Source: Woeseiaceae bacterium
Lineage (GTDB): Bacteria; Pseudomonadota; Gammaproteobacteria; Steroidobacterales; Woeseiaceae
Assembly (NCBI GenBank): GCA_028227395.1
Contig: JAOIZZ010000001.1
Location: 124,001 to 188,000 of the forward strand
DNA length: 64,000 bases
Direction of reading: 5' to 3'
The notes under the pieces are model-generated. The model made no database searches. It was not told where the DNA came from and saw only the letters and a program-made list of their open reading frames with translations. How positions within the stretch are numbered: the first letter of the stretch is position 1; each line of letters opens with the position of its first letter. Both the position numbers and the translations under genes were made by a program. Below, in pieces: positions 21,915 through 31,775 of this stretch.

Positions 21915-22673
21915 ATGAGAATTGCGATGGGTGTTGAGTATGATGGTTCTGCTTATAATGGGTGGCAAAAACAAAATATAGGTTTGGGTATACAGACTGT
22001 GGTAGAGAAAGCCTTATCCAAAGTAGCAAATCATCAAATTAATTCAATCTGTGCTGGAAGAACTGATACCGGTGTTCATGCCAGATCTCAGGTTATTCAC
22101 TTCGATACGATTACTGAAAGGGATAATTATGGATGGTTGGCAGGAGTAAACAGTAATTTACCACCTGATATCAATATAACTTGGGTAAAGAATGTGAATG
22201 ATGATTTCCATGCAAGGTTTTCAGCGTCGAAAAGAAAATATAGCTATAAGATTCTCAATCAAAAAACACGATCATCGCTATCAAGAAATTTTTTTTGGTG
22301 GGTTTATGATGAATTGGACGTAAATCAAATGCAGTCCGGCGCTAAATATCTTATTGGTAAGCATGATTTTACGAGTTTTAGAGCAACTTCTTGCCAAGCA
22401 TCAAGCCCTATTCGCGAAATTTTTGATATACAAATTCAAAAAAACGATGAGGGTCTTCGTATTACCTTAACCGCTAATGCTTATCTTCAGAGAATGGTGA
22501 GGAATATCGTTGGCGCATTAGTGCAAATTGGTAAACAAGAAAAAGATGCCAAGTGGATGCATGACGTTTTGAAGGGCCGAGATAGAAAATTAGCCGGTAT
22601 TGCTGCACCGGCTCATGGGCTTACTCTACTCGCTGTTAAATACCCCAATGAATTCGATATTGATTTCATTTGA
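21915..22673 (+). CDS. truA: tRNA pseudouridine(38-40) synthase
   Basis: TruA isomerises uridines 38-40 in the anticodon arm of tRNAs. The catalytic aspartate is in CAGRTDTGVHA, and the family features YDGSAYNGWQ near the N terminus and FHARFSASKRKYSY follow. The C-terminal half carries AYLQRMVRNIVGAL. At 252 residues it is full length. The order fimV-truA-accD-folC is typical of the group. Confidence 0.96.
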   Translation: MRIAMGVEYDGSAYNGWQKQNIGLGIQTVVEKALSKVANHQINSICAGRTDTGVHARSQVIHFDTITERDNYGWLAGVNSNLPPDINITWVKNVNDDFHARFSASKRKYSYKILNQKTRSSLSRNFFWWVYDELDVNQMQSGAKYLIGKHDFTSFRATSCQASSPIREIFDIQIQKNDEGLRITLTANAYLQRMVRNIVGALVQIGKQEKDAKWMHDVLKGRDRKLAGIAAPAHGLTLLAVKYPNEFDIDFI

Positions 22674-22715
22674 TTTTAATGTATTTTATGATTTTTTCAT
22701 TTAGAGTAAATTACT

Positions 22716-23588
22716 ATGAGTTGGTTTGAAAAATTAATTCCTTCTAGGATTAGCACTTTTAAGAAAAAGGGCGCTGTACCTGAGGGTGTTTGGATAAAGT
22801 GCCCTAAATGTGATGCGCAGTTATATCGAGCTGAGCTAGAGCGTAATTTAAAAGTATGTCCAAAATGTAATTATCATATGCGTGTAAGCGCAAGAAATAG
22901 ATTGGACTATTTTTTTGATGAAGGCACAAGTGTCGAATTAGTAAATGATATTGAATCTATTGACCCTCTCAAGTTTAAAGATACAAAAAAATATCGTGAT
23001 CGGATTTCGCAGGCAAAGAAAAAAACCGGTGAGAAAGAAGCGCTGCTTGTTATGAATGGTAAAGTTTTAGGGGTTCCTCTTGTAGTTTGTGCATTTGAAT
23101 TTCAATTCATGGGCGGCTCCATGGGATCAGTTGTTGGTGAGCGTTTTTGTCAAGCTATTAGTTATTGTATTGAGCATAAATTGCCTCTAGTGTCCTTTAC
23201 ATGCAGTGGTGGAGCCAGAATGCAAGAAGGCCTATTTTCTCTTTTTCAGATGGCAAAAACAGCAGCTTCGATTGCCACCTTAGATGAAAATAAATTACCG
23301 TATATATCGGTTTTAACAGATCCTACCACTGGCGGTGTCTCGGCGAGCTTGGCAATACTTGGTGATATCAATGTGGCAGAACCACAAGCCCTCATTGGCT
23401 TTGCTGGGCCAAGAGTTATTGAGCAAACGGTGCGTCAAAAACTACCCGAGGGATTCCAAAGGAGTGAATTTCTCCTTGAGCATGGCGCAATTGATATGAT
23501 TGTTGATCGTCGAGAAATGCGAGAAAAACTATCGAGTCTAATCTTACATTTTCAAAAAAAATCAAAATTAAATCATTCTTATGAATAA
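22716..23588 (+). CDS. accD: Acetyl-CoA carboxylase carboxyltransferase subunit beta
   Basis: AccD and AccA transfer CO2 from carboxybiotin to acetyl-CoA to form malonyl-CoA for fatty acids. The N-terminal four-cysteine zinc ribbon (CPKCDAQLY...CPKCNYHM) and the carboxyltransferase domain with [19 protein letters not shown] and [12 protein letters not shown] are present. At 290 residues it is full length. The last eight bases overlap the folC start. Confidence 0.97.
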   Translation: MSWFEKLIPSRISTFKKKGAVPEGVWIKCPKCDAQLYRAELERNLKVCPKCNYHMRVSARNRLDYFFDEGTSVELVNDIESIDPLKFKDTKKYRDRISQAKKKTGEKEALLVMNGKVLGVPLVVCAFEFQFMGGSMGSVVGERFCQAISYCIEHKLPLVSFTCSGGARMQEGLFSLFQMAKTAASIATLDENKLPYISVLTDPTTGGVSASLAILGDINVAEPQALIGFAGPRVIEQTVRQKLPEGFQRSEFLLEHGAIDMIVDRREMREKLSSLILHFQKKSKLNHSYE

Positions 23589-24885
23589 ATTATCTTCTGG
23601 AAAAATCAAGTTTCCAGAAGATAATTTAGATGCATGGCTGGCCTGGCAAGAAACTATTTCTCCAAAAGGAATCGATTTAAATTTAACTCGAGTTAAAAAA
23701 GTATTTGATCGTCTGAAATTCAAAAAGCCTACACATCTAATTACGGTGGCGGGTACCAATGGAAAAGGTTCTTCAGTAGCAATCTTTGAATCATTAATGT
23801 TGGCTGAAGATATTCAAATCGCTTCTTACACCTCGCCGCACATGCATAAATATAATGAACGAATTAAGATTAATGGCGAGCCAGTCAATGATGAATGTAT
23901 AGTCAAAGCTTTCAAAGAAATTGAGAAGAATCGTTGTGGTGAAGAGTTAACATTTTTCGAATATGGAACTTTGGCTGCACTGATAATTATATCTCAAGCC
24001 AAGGTAGATATAGCTGTACTTGAAGTTGGGTTGGGCGGAAGATTGGATGCAGTTAATATTGTAGAATCCGATGGATGTATTATAACTAATATTAGTAAAG
24101 ATCATTCAGATTGGTTGGGCGATGAAATTGAGATGATTGCAAAAGAAAAAGCTGGGGTGATGAGAGAGGGAAAACCAGTAGTTTTCGGATCCTCTTCAAT
24201 ACCTTTGAGTATTGCAAAAGAAGCTAAAAAAAAGCAAGCAATTTTAATTACACAGAATAATCATTTTACGCACAATTCAATCGATAGTAATCAATGGAAT
24301 TGGCATGGAGTTACAAAAAATAGATCAAATCTATTAAAACCTATCTTAAAAGGTAGTCATCAACTCGAAAATGCTGCAGCTGTTTTAGCGTTAATGGATG
24401 CGCTTCCAGATTTATTGGTGCCATCAAGAGCGAGCATTAACTCAGCAATGAAATCTATTAAACTATCTGGAAGGATTGATTTTAAAAAATATTTAGAAAA
24501 ATCTTGGTTGTTCGATGTAGCGCATAATTCTGATAGTGCATTTAAGTTGAACAAAACAATTACAGAATTTGGCTATAATAAATGCATAGCCGTTGTTTCT
24601 ATTCTGGCAGATAAAGACATTGAAGGTATAATTAAAATTATTGCTACAAAAGTTGATCACTGGATCTTAGTTGACCTTGATGTGAGTAGAGCCATTAAAG
24701 CCAAAAAATTTCAGCAATTAATATCGAGGTATAGTTGTAAAAAAATTACAATTGGTGGAAGTCCTGAGGAATCAATGCAATATGCAAATTCTGTGTCAAA
24801 ACCAGAAGATTTAATTGTGATAACGGGATCATTTTATACGGTAGCGCCATGTTTAGTGTGGATAGAAAGTCGAGTTAATTCATAA
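23581..24885 (+). CDS. folC: Folylpolyglutamate/dihydrofolate synthase
   Basis: FolC adds glutamate to dihydropteroate and then to folates, using ATP, like Mur ligases. The P-loop is [12 protein letters not shown], the [16 protein letters not shown] segment contacts folate, and [12 protein letters not shown] and [10 protein letters not shown] are further Mur-ligase-fold landmarks. It is 434 residues. It starts inside the accD 3' end and its stop overlaps the dedD-like start by one base, so accD-folC-dedD are tightly coupled. Confidence 0.96.
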   Translation: MNKLSSGKIKFPEDNLDAWLAWQETISPKGIDLNLTRVKKVFDRLKFKKPTHLITVAGTNGKGSSVAIFESLMLAEDIQIASYTSPHMHKYNERIKINGEPVNDECIVKAFKEIEKNRCGEELTFFEYGTLAALIIISQAKVDIAVLEVGLGGRLDAVNIVESDGCIITNISKDHSDWLGDEIEMIAKEKAGVMREGKPVVFGSSSIPLSIAKEAKKKQAILITQNNHFTHNSIDSNQWNWHGVTKNRSNLLKPILKGSHQLENAAAVLALMDALPDLLVPSRASINSAMKSIKLSGRIDFKKYLEKSWLFDVAHNSDSAFKLNKTITEFGYNKCIAVVSILADKDIEGIIKIIATKVDHWILVDLDVSRAIKAKKFQQLISRYSCKKITIGGSPEESMQYANSVSKPEDLIVITGSFYTVAPCLVWIESRVNS

Positions 24886-25451
24886 TGGATTATTCACTAA
24901 AAGAAAGACTAATCGGAGCGATAGTGTTAGTTGCTTTAGTGGTGGCCGTCATACCTTTTTTATTGGATGGAAGGGATGATGGAGTTAGCTCTAAGTCATT
25001 GATACCCGAGCAACAACAAGAAGAAAATAATAGGCAAATAATTGTTCTTAATCTAAAACGTAGCAATCCATCTCCATTAAGTCAGAATAGCGAAGAATTT
25101 CTTAATTTTGAATGGGTCAATAAAATTGTTGATTTAGTGAAGAATAATATGGGTAATTCTAAAAGTGAGGATAGAAGTAAAACTCAAGAATATAAAATTA
25201 TCAATAATAGTGATTCTAATGATCGTCCATGGGTAATTCAATTAGGGAGTTTCTCGCTATTTGATAATGCAAATCAGAAAGTTAAATTACTCAATGCTCA
25301 AGGATATAAATCTTATATTAGGAGAGGTATTAGAGATAATGAAATGATTTATAATGTATGGTTAGGGCCACAAAGAAGCAAAAAAGAGTCTGATGAATTA
25401 TCTTTGCAATTAATGAAGGATAAACATGAGAATCAAGTTGTCCCTTATTAG
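24885..25451 (+). CDS. dedD: DedD-like SPOR domain protein
   Basis: DedD is a bitopic septal-ring protein whose SPOR domain binds denuded glycan at division sites. The protein has a short cytoplasmic start ([12 protein letters not shown]), one membrane helix (IVLVALVVAVIPFLL), a linker, and a C-terminal SPOR domain of about 75 residues (WVIQLGSFSLFDNANQKVKLL...VWLGPQRSKKES). Its 188 residues and place between folC and cvpA match E. coli dedD. Sequence identity in the linker is low, as usual. Confidence 0.9.
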   Translation: MDYSLKERLIGAIVLVALVVAVIPFLLDGRDDGVSSKSLIPEQQQEENNRQIIVLNLKRSNPSPLSQNSEEFLNFEWVNKIVDLVKNNMGNSKSEDRSKTQEYKIINNSDSNDRPWVIQLGSFSLFDNANQKVKLLNAQGYKSYIRRGIRDNEMIYNVWLGPQRSKKESDELSLQLMKDKHENQVVPY

Positions 25452-25502
25452 TAAAAAACTTATGATCAAAGAAATGATTAATTATTCAAATAAATAAATA
25501 AA

Positions 25503-26012
25503 GTGTATTCATTGATTACCGTAGATACTTTTTTTATTTTTGTCATCATAACTTCAATTCTTATTGGGTTTTTAAGAGGTTTTGTTAAAGAAGTTATTTC
25601 TATCTCAGCTCTTTTGTTAGCTGCATGGGTTGCAACAAACTATGGTAGCTATTTGGGCAGTTATTTTGCTCCATGGATTAATGATCCGAGTGGTCAATTG
25701 TGGGCGGGTTTTGTTTTTGGTTTCATTGTTATAGTTATAGTAGGTATGATTGTTGCAAAGCTGCTTTCAAAGATTTTTAGATTATCTTTATCAGCAAAAA
25801 TTGATCGCATATTGGGTGCAGTATTCGGCTTTTTTCGAGGTGCTATATTAATGGCCATTATAGTAATGGGAGGTCAATTGACTAGTTTCCAAGAAAAGAC
25901 ATGGTGGAATGAGTCTTTATATATTCCTTATGCAAAATTATTGTCGGATAAAATGATCGAATATACCCCAAGAAGTATTGAATTAATGAATAATTCACAA
26001 AGGAATGATTAG
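25503..26012 (+). CDS. cvpA: CvpA family membrane protein
   Basis: CvpA is a small inner-membrane protein named for colicin V production; its molecular role is unresolved. The 169-residue protein has four hydrophobic helices, including DTFFIFVIITSILIGFLRGF and FGFIVIVIVGMIVAKLL, and the conserved ILGAVFGFFRGAILM. It begins with GTG at 25503 and ends directly against the purF start. The dedD-cvpA-purF order is the classical one. Confidence 0.92.
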   Translation: MYSLITVDTFFIFVIITSILIGFLRGFVKEVISISALLLAAWVATNYGSYLGSYFAPWINDPSGQLWAGFVFGFIVIVIVGMIVAKLLSKIFRLSLSAKIDRILGAVFGFFRGAILMAIIVMGGQLTSFQEKTWWNESLYIPYAKLLSDKMIEYTPRSIELMNNSQRND

Positions 26013-27485
26013 ATGTGTGGTGTAGTTGGGATTATTAGTAAAAAGCCTGTAAATCAAGATATCTATGATGCGTTAACTTTGTTACAACATCGTGGACAAG
26101 ATGCTGCAGGGATTATCACCTGGGATGTAAATGGATTGCATACCAGAAAGAGTAATGGCTTGATTCGTGATGTATTTGATCAAGATCATATGGAAAAATT
26201 AGAGGGTAATATGGGTATGGGGCATGTTCGATACCCAACTGCTGGAGGTGCACAATCATCTGAAGCGCAACCATTTTATGTTAACTCTCCCTATGGAATA
26301 TGTTTGGCGCATAATGGAAATTTGACTAATTACGATGAATTAGCTGAGCTTTTAAGAACCAAAGATAGAAGACATCTAAATACGCATTCTGATTCAGAGG
26401 TTTTATTAAATGTTTTTGCCCATGAATTACAATCCAGAGTAAACGGTAAACCGACAGAAAAGAATATTTTTGATGCTGTAGATGCTCTACATCAAAGATG
26501 CAAAGGTGGATATGCTGTAGTTGTAATGATCGTAGGATATGGAATTGTTGCTTTTCGTGATCCAAGCGGTATTCGTCCATTGATACTCGGCAAAAGGTCG
26601 GATGGGGATAATATAGATTATATGATTGCTTCAGAAAGCGTCGCATTGGACGTGACCCAGTTTCAGATAGATAGAGATGTTAAGCCTGGAGAGGTTATAT
26701 TTATTGAGAGTAATGGCAAACTTCACAGTCGCTTTTATTCTGGAGAAACTTCTTATTCACCGTGTATTTTTGAGTTTGTTTATTTTGCAAGACCTGATTC
26801 TGTAATTGATAATATATCCGTTTACAAGGCACGTCTGAGAATGGGTGAGGAGCTGGCAGGACAAATTGTAAGGCAGTGGCCTGACAATGATATTGATGTG
26901 GTAATTCCTATACCCGATACCAGTCGAACAGCTGCTTCACAAGTCGCCTATAATCTTGGTGTAAAGTATCGAGAGGGATTTATCAAGAATAGATATGTTG
27001 GTAGGACATTTATCATGCCAGGGCAGGAAGAAAGAGATAATTCCGTGCGACGAAAATTAAATGCGATTGACCTTGAGTTTAAAGGAAAAAATGTCCTTTT
27101 GGTTGACGATTCAATAGTCAGAGGTACAACATCTAAACAAATAATTAAACTAGCGAGAGAGGCAGGAGCTAAAAAAGTTTATTTCGCATCTGCCGCACCA
27201 CCGGTTAGGTATCCAAATGTTTATGGGATTGATATGCCGGCCGCAAAAGAATTAATTGCAAATAATAAATCAGTAGCTGAAATCAAAGAAGCAATTGGAG
27301 CTGATCATCTTATTTATCAGGATTTAGACGGTTTAATAAGAGCGGTGAGTCATGATAATTCTTCAATTACAGGATTTGACGACTCTTGTTTTTCTGGGAA
27401 ATATATTACAGATGACATAACAGCTGAATATCTTGAAAAACTAGAAAGCACGAGAAGTGATGGTGCAAAAAAGAGAAAAATATAA
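26013..27485 (+). CDS. purF: Amidophosphoribosyltransferase
   Basis: PurF transfers glutamine-derived ammonia to PRPP in the first step of purine synthesis. The N-terminal Ntn glutaminase starts MCGVVGII, so C2 is exposed after methionine removal without a propeptide, as in E. coli. [11 protein letters not shown] and HNGNLTNY follow. The phosphoribosyltransferase domain has the PRPP loop [14 protein letters not shown]. At 490 residues it is full length. It is convergent with lpxH, the stops being nine bases apart. Confidence 0.97.
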   Translation: MCGVVGIISKKPVNQDIYDALTLLQHRGQDAAGIITWDVNGLHTRKSNGLIRDVFDQDHMEKLEGNMGMGHVRYPTAGGAQSSEAQPFYVNSPYGICLAHNGNLTNYDELAELLRTKDRRHLNTHSDSEVLLNVFAHELQSRVNGKPTEKNIFDAVDALHQRCKGGYAVVVMIVGYGIVAFRDPSGIRPLILGKRSDGDNIDYMIASESVALDVTQFQIDRDVKPGEVIFIESNGKLHSRFYSGETSYSPCIFEFVYFARPDSVIDNISVYKARLRMGEELAGQIVRQWPDNDIDVVIPIPDTSRTAASQVAYNLGVKYREGFIKNRYVGRTFIMPGQEERDNSVRRKLNAIDLEFKGKNVLLVDDSIVRGTTSKQIIKLAREAGAKKVYFASAAPPVRYPNVYGIDMPAAKELIANNKSVAEIKEAIGADHLIYQDLDGLIRAVSHDNSSITGFDDSCFSGKYITDDITAEYLEKLESTRSDGAKKRKI

Positions 27486-27494
27486 TCTCAAGAG

Positions 27495-28220
27495 CTATGG
27501 TCGATTCAGTGTGACCAAATTTGGACCAGATTGATCCCAGTTTAATATACTTCCTTGTTCGTACCAGTCACCCAAAACAAAGCGTTGATGGGGGATGTCA
27601 TTTATCAATGTGTCATGAATAGCGGGTTTATGCGTATGACCGTGAATTAATTTAGTTATATTATTCTTTTGAAAGGTTTTATTTATTTCATCTTGATTGA
27701 CATCAGTAATATTCTCGTCCAAGTATTTCGTATGATCTTTGCTTTTGTCTCTTGATTCTTGCGCAAAGTTTATCCTTTCAGCTATAGATTTTCTCAGCAT
27801 CATGTTTTGCCATTCGGGATCTCTCGTTAGTTTCCTTGTAATTTGATATTCGCGGTCATCGGTACAAAAAATATCACCATGACTAATCATGATTTTCTCA
27901 TCATTTATTTTAATGATACTTGGATCCTTAAGTATCTTAATTCCAGTTTTTTTTGCAAAAATATCACCAATCAAAAAGTCACGATTGCCATGCATGAAAT
28001 ATGTTGGTATGCCACTACTGGTATAGTTATCTAGAGCTAATAACGTTTCTTTGTAATATGGGTTGGGGTCATCATCACCAATCCAGTATTCAAATAAATC
28101 ACCGAGTATATATAAAACATCGGTTTCTTTAGTGCTATTCTCTAGAAAGTCAATAAATTGTCTAGCTATTTCGGGTTGTGATTCAGAAATATGCAAGTCA
28201 GAGATAAAAGTTATCATCAT
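27495..28220 (-). CDS. lpxH: UDP-2,3-diacylglucosamine diphosphatase LpxH
   Basis: LpxH cleaves UDP-2,3-diacylglucosamine to lipid X in lipid A synthesis, a peripheral enzyme on the inner membrane. It is a metallophosphoesterase with metal motifs SDLHIS, LGDLFEYWIGDD, HGNRDF, SHGD and HGHTH, all present, and the family segment TRDPEWQN. At 241 residues it is normal. Two ATGs begin the frame (28220 and 28217). It lies six bases after the cyclophilin gene, probably co-transcribed. Confidence 0.95.
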   Translation of the reverse strand: MMITFISDLHISESQPEIARQFIDFLENSTKETDVLYILGDLFEYWIGDDDPNPYYKETLLALDNYTSSGIPTYFMHGNRDFLIGDIFAKKTGIKILKDPSIIKINDEKIMISHGDIFCTDDREYQITRKLTRDPEWQNMMLRKSIAERINFAQESRDKSKDHTKYLDENITDVNQDEINKTFQKNNITKLIHGHTHKPAIHDTLINDIPHQRFVLGDWYEQGSILNWDQSGPNLVTLNRP

Positions 28221-28226
28221 GTGCGT

Positions 28227-28790
28227 TTAATTATCCAGAATGACAATCTTTTGAATTAGTATTTCCTCAATAGGTACATCCTCACTGAATCTTCCTTTAG
28301 GGCCTGTTGGTTTTTTTGAGATTCTATCAACAATATCCATGCCTTTTATTACGTTACCAAAAACTGCATAACCCCAATTTCCTGACTTAGGGTTTAGAAA
28401 TGAGTTATCTTTTGAATTAATAAAAAATTGTGCATTTGCGGAATGTGGATCCGAAGTTCTTGCCATTGCAATTGTCCCTCTTAAATTAGTGAGCCCGTTT
28501 CCAGACTCGTTAGGGATGCTTGATTGGGATTCAAGATCTGAGAGGTTTTGGTCAAATCCCCCTCCTTGTATCATAAAGTTTGGAATGACACGATGAAATA
28601 AAGTGTTATTAAAATATTCACTTTTTATTAAGCTAATAAAATTTTCGACAGTTATCGGTGCTCTGCGTCCATCTAGTTGAAGTGTGATAGAACCTTCAGT
28701 GGTTTGTATTTCTATGGTTCTATCTTCTACTAATTGGGCGCCTGCACTGGTAGTAAAAAAAATTATGGCTATTAAAATTATTTTTTGCAT
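28227..28790 (-). CDS. ppiA: Periplasmic peptidyl-prolyl isomerase (cyclophilin)
   Basis: This cyclophilin catalyses cis-trans isomerisation of proline bonds. A cleavable signal peptide (QKIILIAIIFFTTSAGA, then QL) points to the periplasm, so it is PpiA-like. The domain shows FHRVIPNFMIQGGGF, MARTSDPHSANAQFFIN and GYAVFGNVIKGMDIVD with the catalytic arginine in FHRV. At 187 residues it is full length. It pairs with lpxH in the minus-strand operon. Confidence 0.92.
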   Translation of the reverse strand: MQKIILIAIIFFTTSAGAQLVEDRTIEIQTTEGSITLQLDGRRAPITVENFISLIKSEYFNNTLFHRVIPNFMIQGGGFDQNLSDLESQSSIPNESGNGLTNLRGTIAMARTSDPHSANAQFFINSKDNSFLNPKSGNWGYAVFGNVIKGMDIVDRISKKPTGPKGRFSEDVPIEEILIQKIVILDN

Positions 28791-28952
28791 TAGTTGTTTC
28801 TCTTTTTTGTAATGTATTGATATTTTTAGAATTTTATCTCATTGACCTAGTTATTATGTTTCCGTATTATCCGCCGCTTGGATATCATTGTATATCTTAG
28901 GTTACCGCATTTATAAATAATTATAACGTTTTCATTTAGGAGTTTAATAGAT

Positions 28953-29342
28953 ATGTTTGATTGGAAAAAACCGACAGTTCAAATGCTAGGGAGATGGCAG
29001 CCATGGCATGAGGGGCATAGAGCACTATTCGAGAGATGTGTGGCAAAAACTGGCCAAGTAATTATTCAAGTTAGGGATGTACAGGGTGCATCTGGCGGAA
29101 CTGGTCAAGACGATAACCCATTTGATTGGGATGTTGTATGTTCTAATATAGAAAAAGGTCTTAATGAATATGGTTATAAGCGTGGCTCTGAATATGAGAT
29201 TATGCTTGTACCTAATGTTGTTAATATTACTTATGGTAGAGGAGTTGGATATACATTTGAAGAGGAAGTATTTGATGACTCTGTGAATTCTATAAGCGCA
29301 ACAAAGATTCGAAAAAAATTAAGAGACGAAGGCAAGCTCTAG
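28953..29342 (+). CDS. Small HxGH nucleotidyltransferase of unknown substrate
   Basis: This 129-residue protein belongs to the cytidylyltransferase/NMN-adenylyltransferase superfamily. GRWQPWHEGH near the N terminus is the nucleotide-binding HxGH loop, and ISATKIRKKL near the C terminus is the ISxTxxR motif that holds the triphosphate. The rest is a minimal single domain with no partner domain. It starts at ATG 28953, ten bases after an AGGAG site, and stands alone between the cyclophilin gene and the tRNA cluster. Similar small proteins occur in marine bacteria and phages (recollection), but the substrate is not predictable here. Confidence 0.75.
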   Translation: MFDWKKPTVQMLGRWQPWHEGHRALFERCVAKTGQVIIQVRDVQGASGGTGQDDNPFDWDVVCSNIEKGLNEYGYKRGSEYEIMLVPNVVNITYGRGVGYTFEEEVFDDSVNSISATKIRKKLRDEGKL

Positions 29343-29451
29343 ATTAACAGTTCGTTCATTTAAAAAAGTTAATTACTGATTAAGCAACCATATTTTCTTT
29401 ATTTTGTTATTCTTTAGCTTCTTAATTTAATACACTTAGCTTTTTATTTGT

Positions 29452-29481
29452 TTGTATGACTCTATAGCATTGGATTATAAT
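29452..29481 (+). promoter_or_regulatory. Possible promoter of the tRNA cluster
   Basis: A perfect TATAAT (29476-29481) is preceded by TTGTAT (29452-29457) with an 18-base spacer; transcription would start near 29488, about 40 bases before tRNA-Pro. The -35 match is weak. Confidence 0.4.
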
Positions 29482-29528
29482 AACTATTTTAATTACATTC
29501 TTTTCTAATTAGAGCTTTTTTAGTATGT

Positions 29529-29605
29529 CGGGGCATGGCGCAGCCTGGTAGCGCATCTGCTTTGGGAGCAGAGGGTCGGCGGTTCGAATCCGTCTGCCCC
29601 GACCA
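29529..29605 (+). tRNA. tRNA-Pro (TGG)
   Basis: A complete 77-base cloverleaf: acceptor CGGGGCA/TGCCCCG, anticodon arm TCTGC-TTTGGGA-GCAGA with anticodon TGG, T-arm containing GGTTCGAATCC, and encoded CCA at 29603-29605. Confidence 0.97.
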
Positions 29606-29625
29606 TTTATTTTATTATAGAAATA

Positions 29626-29702
29626 GCGCTCGTAGCTCAACTGGATAGAGCATCGGCCTTCTAAGCCGAGGGTTGCAGGTTCGAGTCCTGCCGAGCGCGC
29701 CA
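29626..29702 (+). tRNA. tRNA-Arg (TCT)
   Basis: A complete 77-base cloverleaf: acceptor GCGCTCG/CGAGCGC, anticodon stem TCGGC/GCCGA with loop CTTCTAA giving anticodon TCT, T-loop GGTTCGAGTCC, encoded CCA at 29700-29702. It lies 20 bases after tRNA-Pro, likely on one transcript. Confidence 0.97.
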
Positions 29703-29764
29703 TTTCTTTATTACGATAAATAATTTATCATTCTCGAATGGTTTTAATTTCGTCAAAAATTAAT

Positions 29765-29841
29765 GGTGGGCGTAGCTCAGTTGGTAGAGCCCCGGATTGT
29801 GATTCCGGTCGTCGTGGGTTCGAGCCCCATCGTCCACCCCA
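29765..29841 (+). tRNA. tRNA-His (GTG)
   Basis: A complete cloverleaf with acceptor GTGGGCG/CGTCCAC (one G-T pair), anticodon stem CCGGA/TCCGG with loop TTGTGAT giving anticodon GTG, and encoded CCA at 29839-29841. G29765 is the extra G-1 of tRNA-His, pairing with C29838, as HisRS requires. Confidence 0.97.
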
Positions 29842-29990
29842 AATTTCTATTTTTAAATTACAATCGAAATCTTAGGTTAGTTACTTGAGATATAAACTTT
29901 AAATTTATATATATATTGCTAGTGAATTTATCGCACCTTAAATAGTTTATATAATATGAAAAAAACATCATAAATAAGAGGTTTAATAAT

Positions 29991-30497
29991 TTGATTGATG
30001 ATGTTTCCAGAGATGATGCTCATTGGTATTTACTTCAAACCAAGTATAAGCAGGAGCATAAAGCTGCAGATCAGTTAAGGCAGCAAAATATATCAATATT
30101 TCTTCCTCAGTATAAGTTTGAAAAAATAATAAATGGAAATAAAGTAATAAAAAATGAGCCATTATTTTCTCGCTACCTGTTTGCTTGGCTTGAGGTTGAA
30201 AATACCAACTGGACTTCTGTGCGATCAACCAGAGGAGTTAGTAACTTTGTAAAATTTGGTAATAGGTCAGCAATTGTTGAACAAAGAATTATAGACTATC
30301 TCAAGAAATGTGATTTACAGTCTCAAGAATCATACATAAAGATTGGTGAAATAGTGAAGATAGCAAGTGGTTCTTTAAAGGGATTTAAGGCAATTTATAA
30401 AGCTGCGGATGGCGATTCAAGATCCTATATATTGTTGAATTTCATGCAGCAAAATCAGTATTTAAGTATTGATAATCAATTAATAAGGAAGTTATAG
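29991..30497 (+). CDS. rfaH: RfaH-like specialised NusG antiterminator
   Basis: RfaH is a NusG paralogue recruited to elongating RNA polymerase at ops sites in polysaccharide operons; it suppresses pausing and rho termination. The 168-residue protein has the NusG N-terminal domain (HWYLLQTKYKQEHKAADQLR, FLPQYKFEKI, PLFSRYLFAWLE) and a C-terminal KOW region (IGEIVKIASGSLKGFKAIY). It starts with TTG at 29991, nine bases after an AAGAGG site. It lies at the edge of the glycan locus, and an ops-like element occurs 1.9 kb downstream, so I take this locus as its target. Confidence 0.85.
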   Translation: MIDDVSRDDAHWYLLQTKYKQEHKAADQLRQQNISIFLPQYKFEKIINGNKVIKNEPLFSRYLFAWLEVENTNWTSVRSTRGVSNFVKFGNRSAIVEQRIIDYLKKCDLQSQESYIKIGEIVKIASGSLKGFKAIYKAADGDSRSYILLNFMQQNQYLSIDNQLIRKL

Positions 30498-30613
30498 AGC
30501 TTTCATTTTATAATGTTTATATATGTTAAATTTATAAGTAAAATTTTTCATTGATGTGTGCAACTGATCTAAGTGTAAGTTAGAATATGCTTAAAAATAA
30601 TAGGCTTTAAATT

Positions 30614-31549
30614 ATGAGTATTTCAAATAACAGATCGAAAGAAATTACTTTACATGATGATGAGATTGACCTGAAGGAACTCTTTGATGTCATTTGGAAG
30701 AAAAAAATACTTATAATTCTGGTTACTCTAGCCTTTGCGCTAAGTTCCGTATTATTTTCTCTCAGCCTTACGAATTTATATAAATCAGAAGCTTTATTGA
30801 CTGTAAATTTGGGCTCAAACGCTAGAAGTTCTTCGAGCATAGGAAGCTTAGCTTCTAGTATTGGTTTTAATATGCCTGCAAATCTTGGAGATAAAGGAAT
30901 ACTTGCTATTGAGACGGTTCAGTCTAGAGATTTTCTAAAGCATTTAATAACTTTTGAAAATGTTCTCCCTTCAATAATGGCTGCTAGAGGCTATGATAGG
31001 AGTTCAAAAAAAATTCAATATGATCCCAAGATTTATAATGAAAGTAATGGCCAGTGGGTTCGACCGCAAAAAAATAATCGAAAATCTACACCATCGTATA
31101 TAGAAGCTCATGGAAGTTATTTAGGACAAATGTCGATTGTGCGAAATCAGGAAACGAGCAATATCTCTATTTCAGTTGAGCATGTCTCACCCATTTTTGC
31201 TAAAGAATTCCTAGAGTTAATAATTAACGAGGCAAATGAATTATTACGAAATAAAGATCTACTGGAATCTAACGATGCCATAGCATATTTGAATTCTGAA
31301 ATGCCAAAAGCCTCATTAATTTCGATGAAAGAAGCAATAAATAAGTTGGTTTTATCTCAACTTGAAACTCAAATGATGGCGAAAATAAGTACTGAATATA
31401 TCTTAAAAACAATAGAGCCACCTTTTATTCCAGAAATAAAGTCTAGTCCAAATAGAGCATTAATTTGTATTGTATCGACATTATTTGGTGGAATGATTGC
31501 AATTTTCTGGGTTCTCATGCGTCATTATGTTTTAGGCAGAGTGAAGTAG
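30614..31549 (+). CDS. wzz: Wzz/chain-length determinant family protein
   Basis: Wzz-type inner-membrane proteins set the length of Wzy-polymerised glycans. The N terminus has DEIDLKELFDVIWKKKILI, then a membrane helix (ILIILVTLAFALSSVLFSLSL); a periplasmic helical region follows, and a C-terminal helix (ALICIVSTLFGGMIAIFWVLM) is preceded by the proline-containing SSPNRA, as typical. At 311 residues it is a Wzz without a tyrosine-kinase domain. A wzy and wzx gene occur further downstream. A terminator follows directly, so it is a separate transcription unit. Confidence 0.88.
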   Translation: MSISNNRSKEITLHDDEIDLKELFDVIWKKKILIILVTLAFALSSVLFSLSLTNLYKSEALLTVNLGSNARSSSSIGSLASSIGFNMPANLGDKGILAIETVQSRDFLKHLITFENVLPSIMAARGYDRSSKKIQYDPKIYNESNGQWVRPQKNNRKSTPSYIEAHGSYLGQMSIVRNQETSNISISVEHVSPIFAKEFLELIINEANELLRNKDLLESNDAIAYLNSEMPKASLISMKEAINKLVLSQLETQMMAKISTEYILKTIEPPFIPEIKSSPNRALICIVSTLFGGMIAIFWVLMRHYVLGRVK

Positions 31550-31611
31550 ATGCTTTTGATATCTAGTATTGACCGGTCTTAATTTTTCATATTGCATTCT
31601 GAGCTTATCTC

Positions 31612-31640
31612 ACCCACTTAATGGGTTTTTATTCTTTTAA
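31612..31640 (+). terminator. Rho-independent terminator after wzz
   Basis: ACCCA (31612-31616) pairs with TGGGT (31622-31626) around the loop CTTAA, followed by TTTTTATTCTTTT. It is 63 bases after the wzz stop and separates wzz from the following regulator and sugar genes. Confidence 0.6.
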
Positions 31641-31775
31641 TCTAGCGGTAATCAATTTTTAATTTTATATTATAGGAACCTATTTTTTTGACAATCGGTT
31701 GCTTAAGAAATTATTACTATTAAATCTGATCTATTTTATTTTAGAAAAAACCCTAAAGCCATTCAAATACTATTA

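Noticed and set aside
29509-29703. 64-residue minus-strand frame over tRNA-Pro and tRNA-Arg (MARSAGLEPATLGLEG...)
   Set aside because: It is the known false translation of tRNA complement strands; the tRNA cloverleaves explain the sequence.
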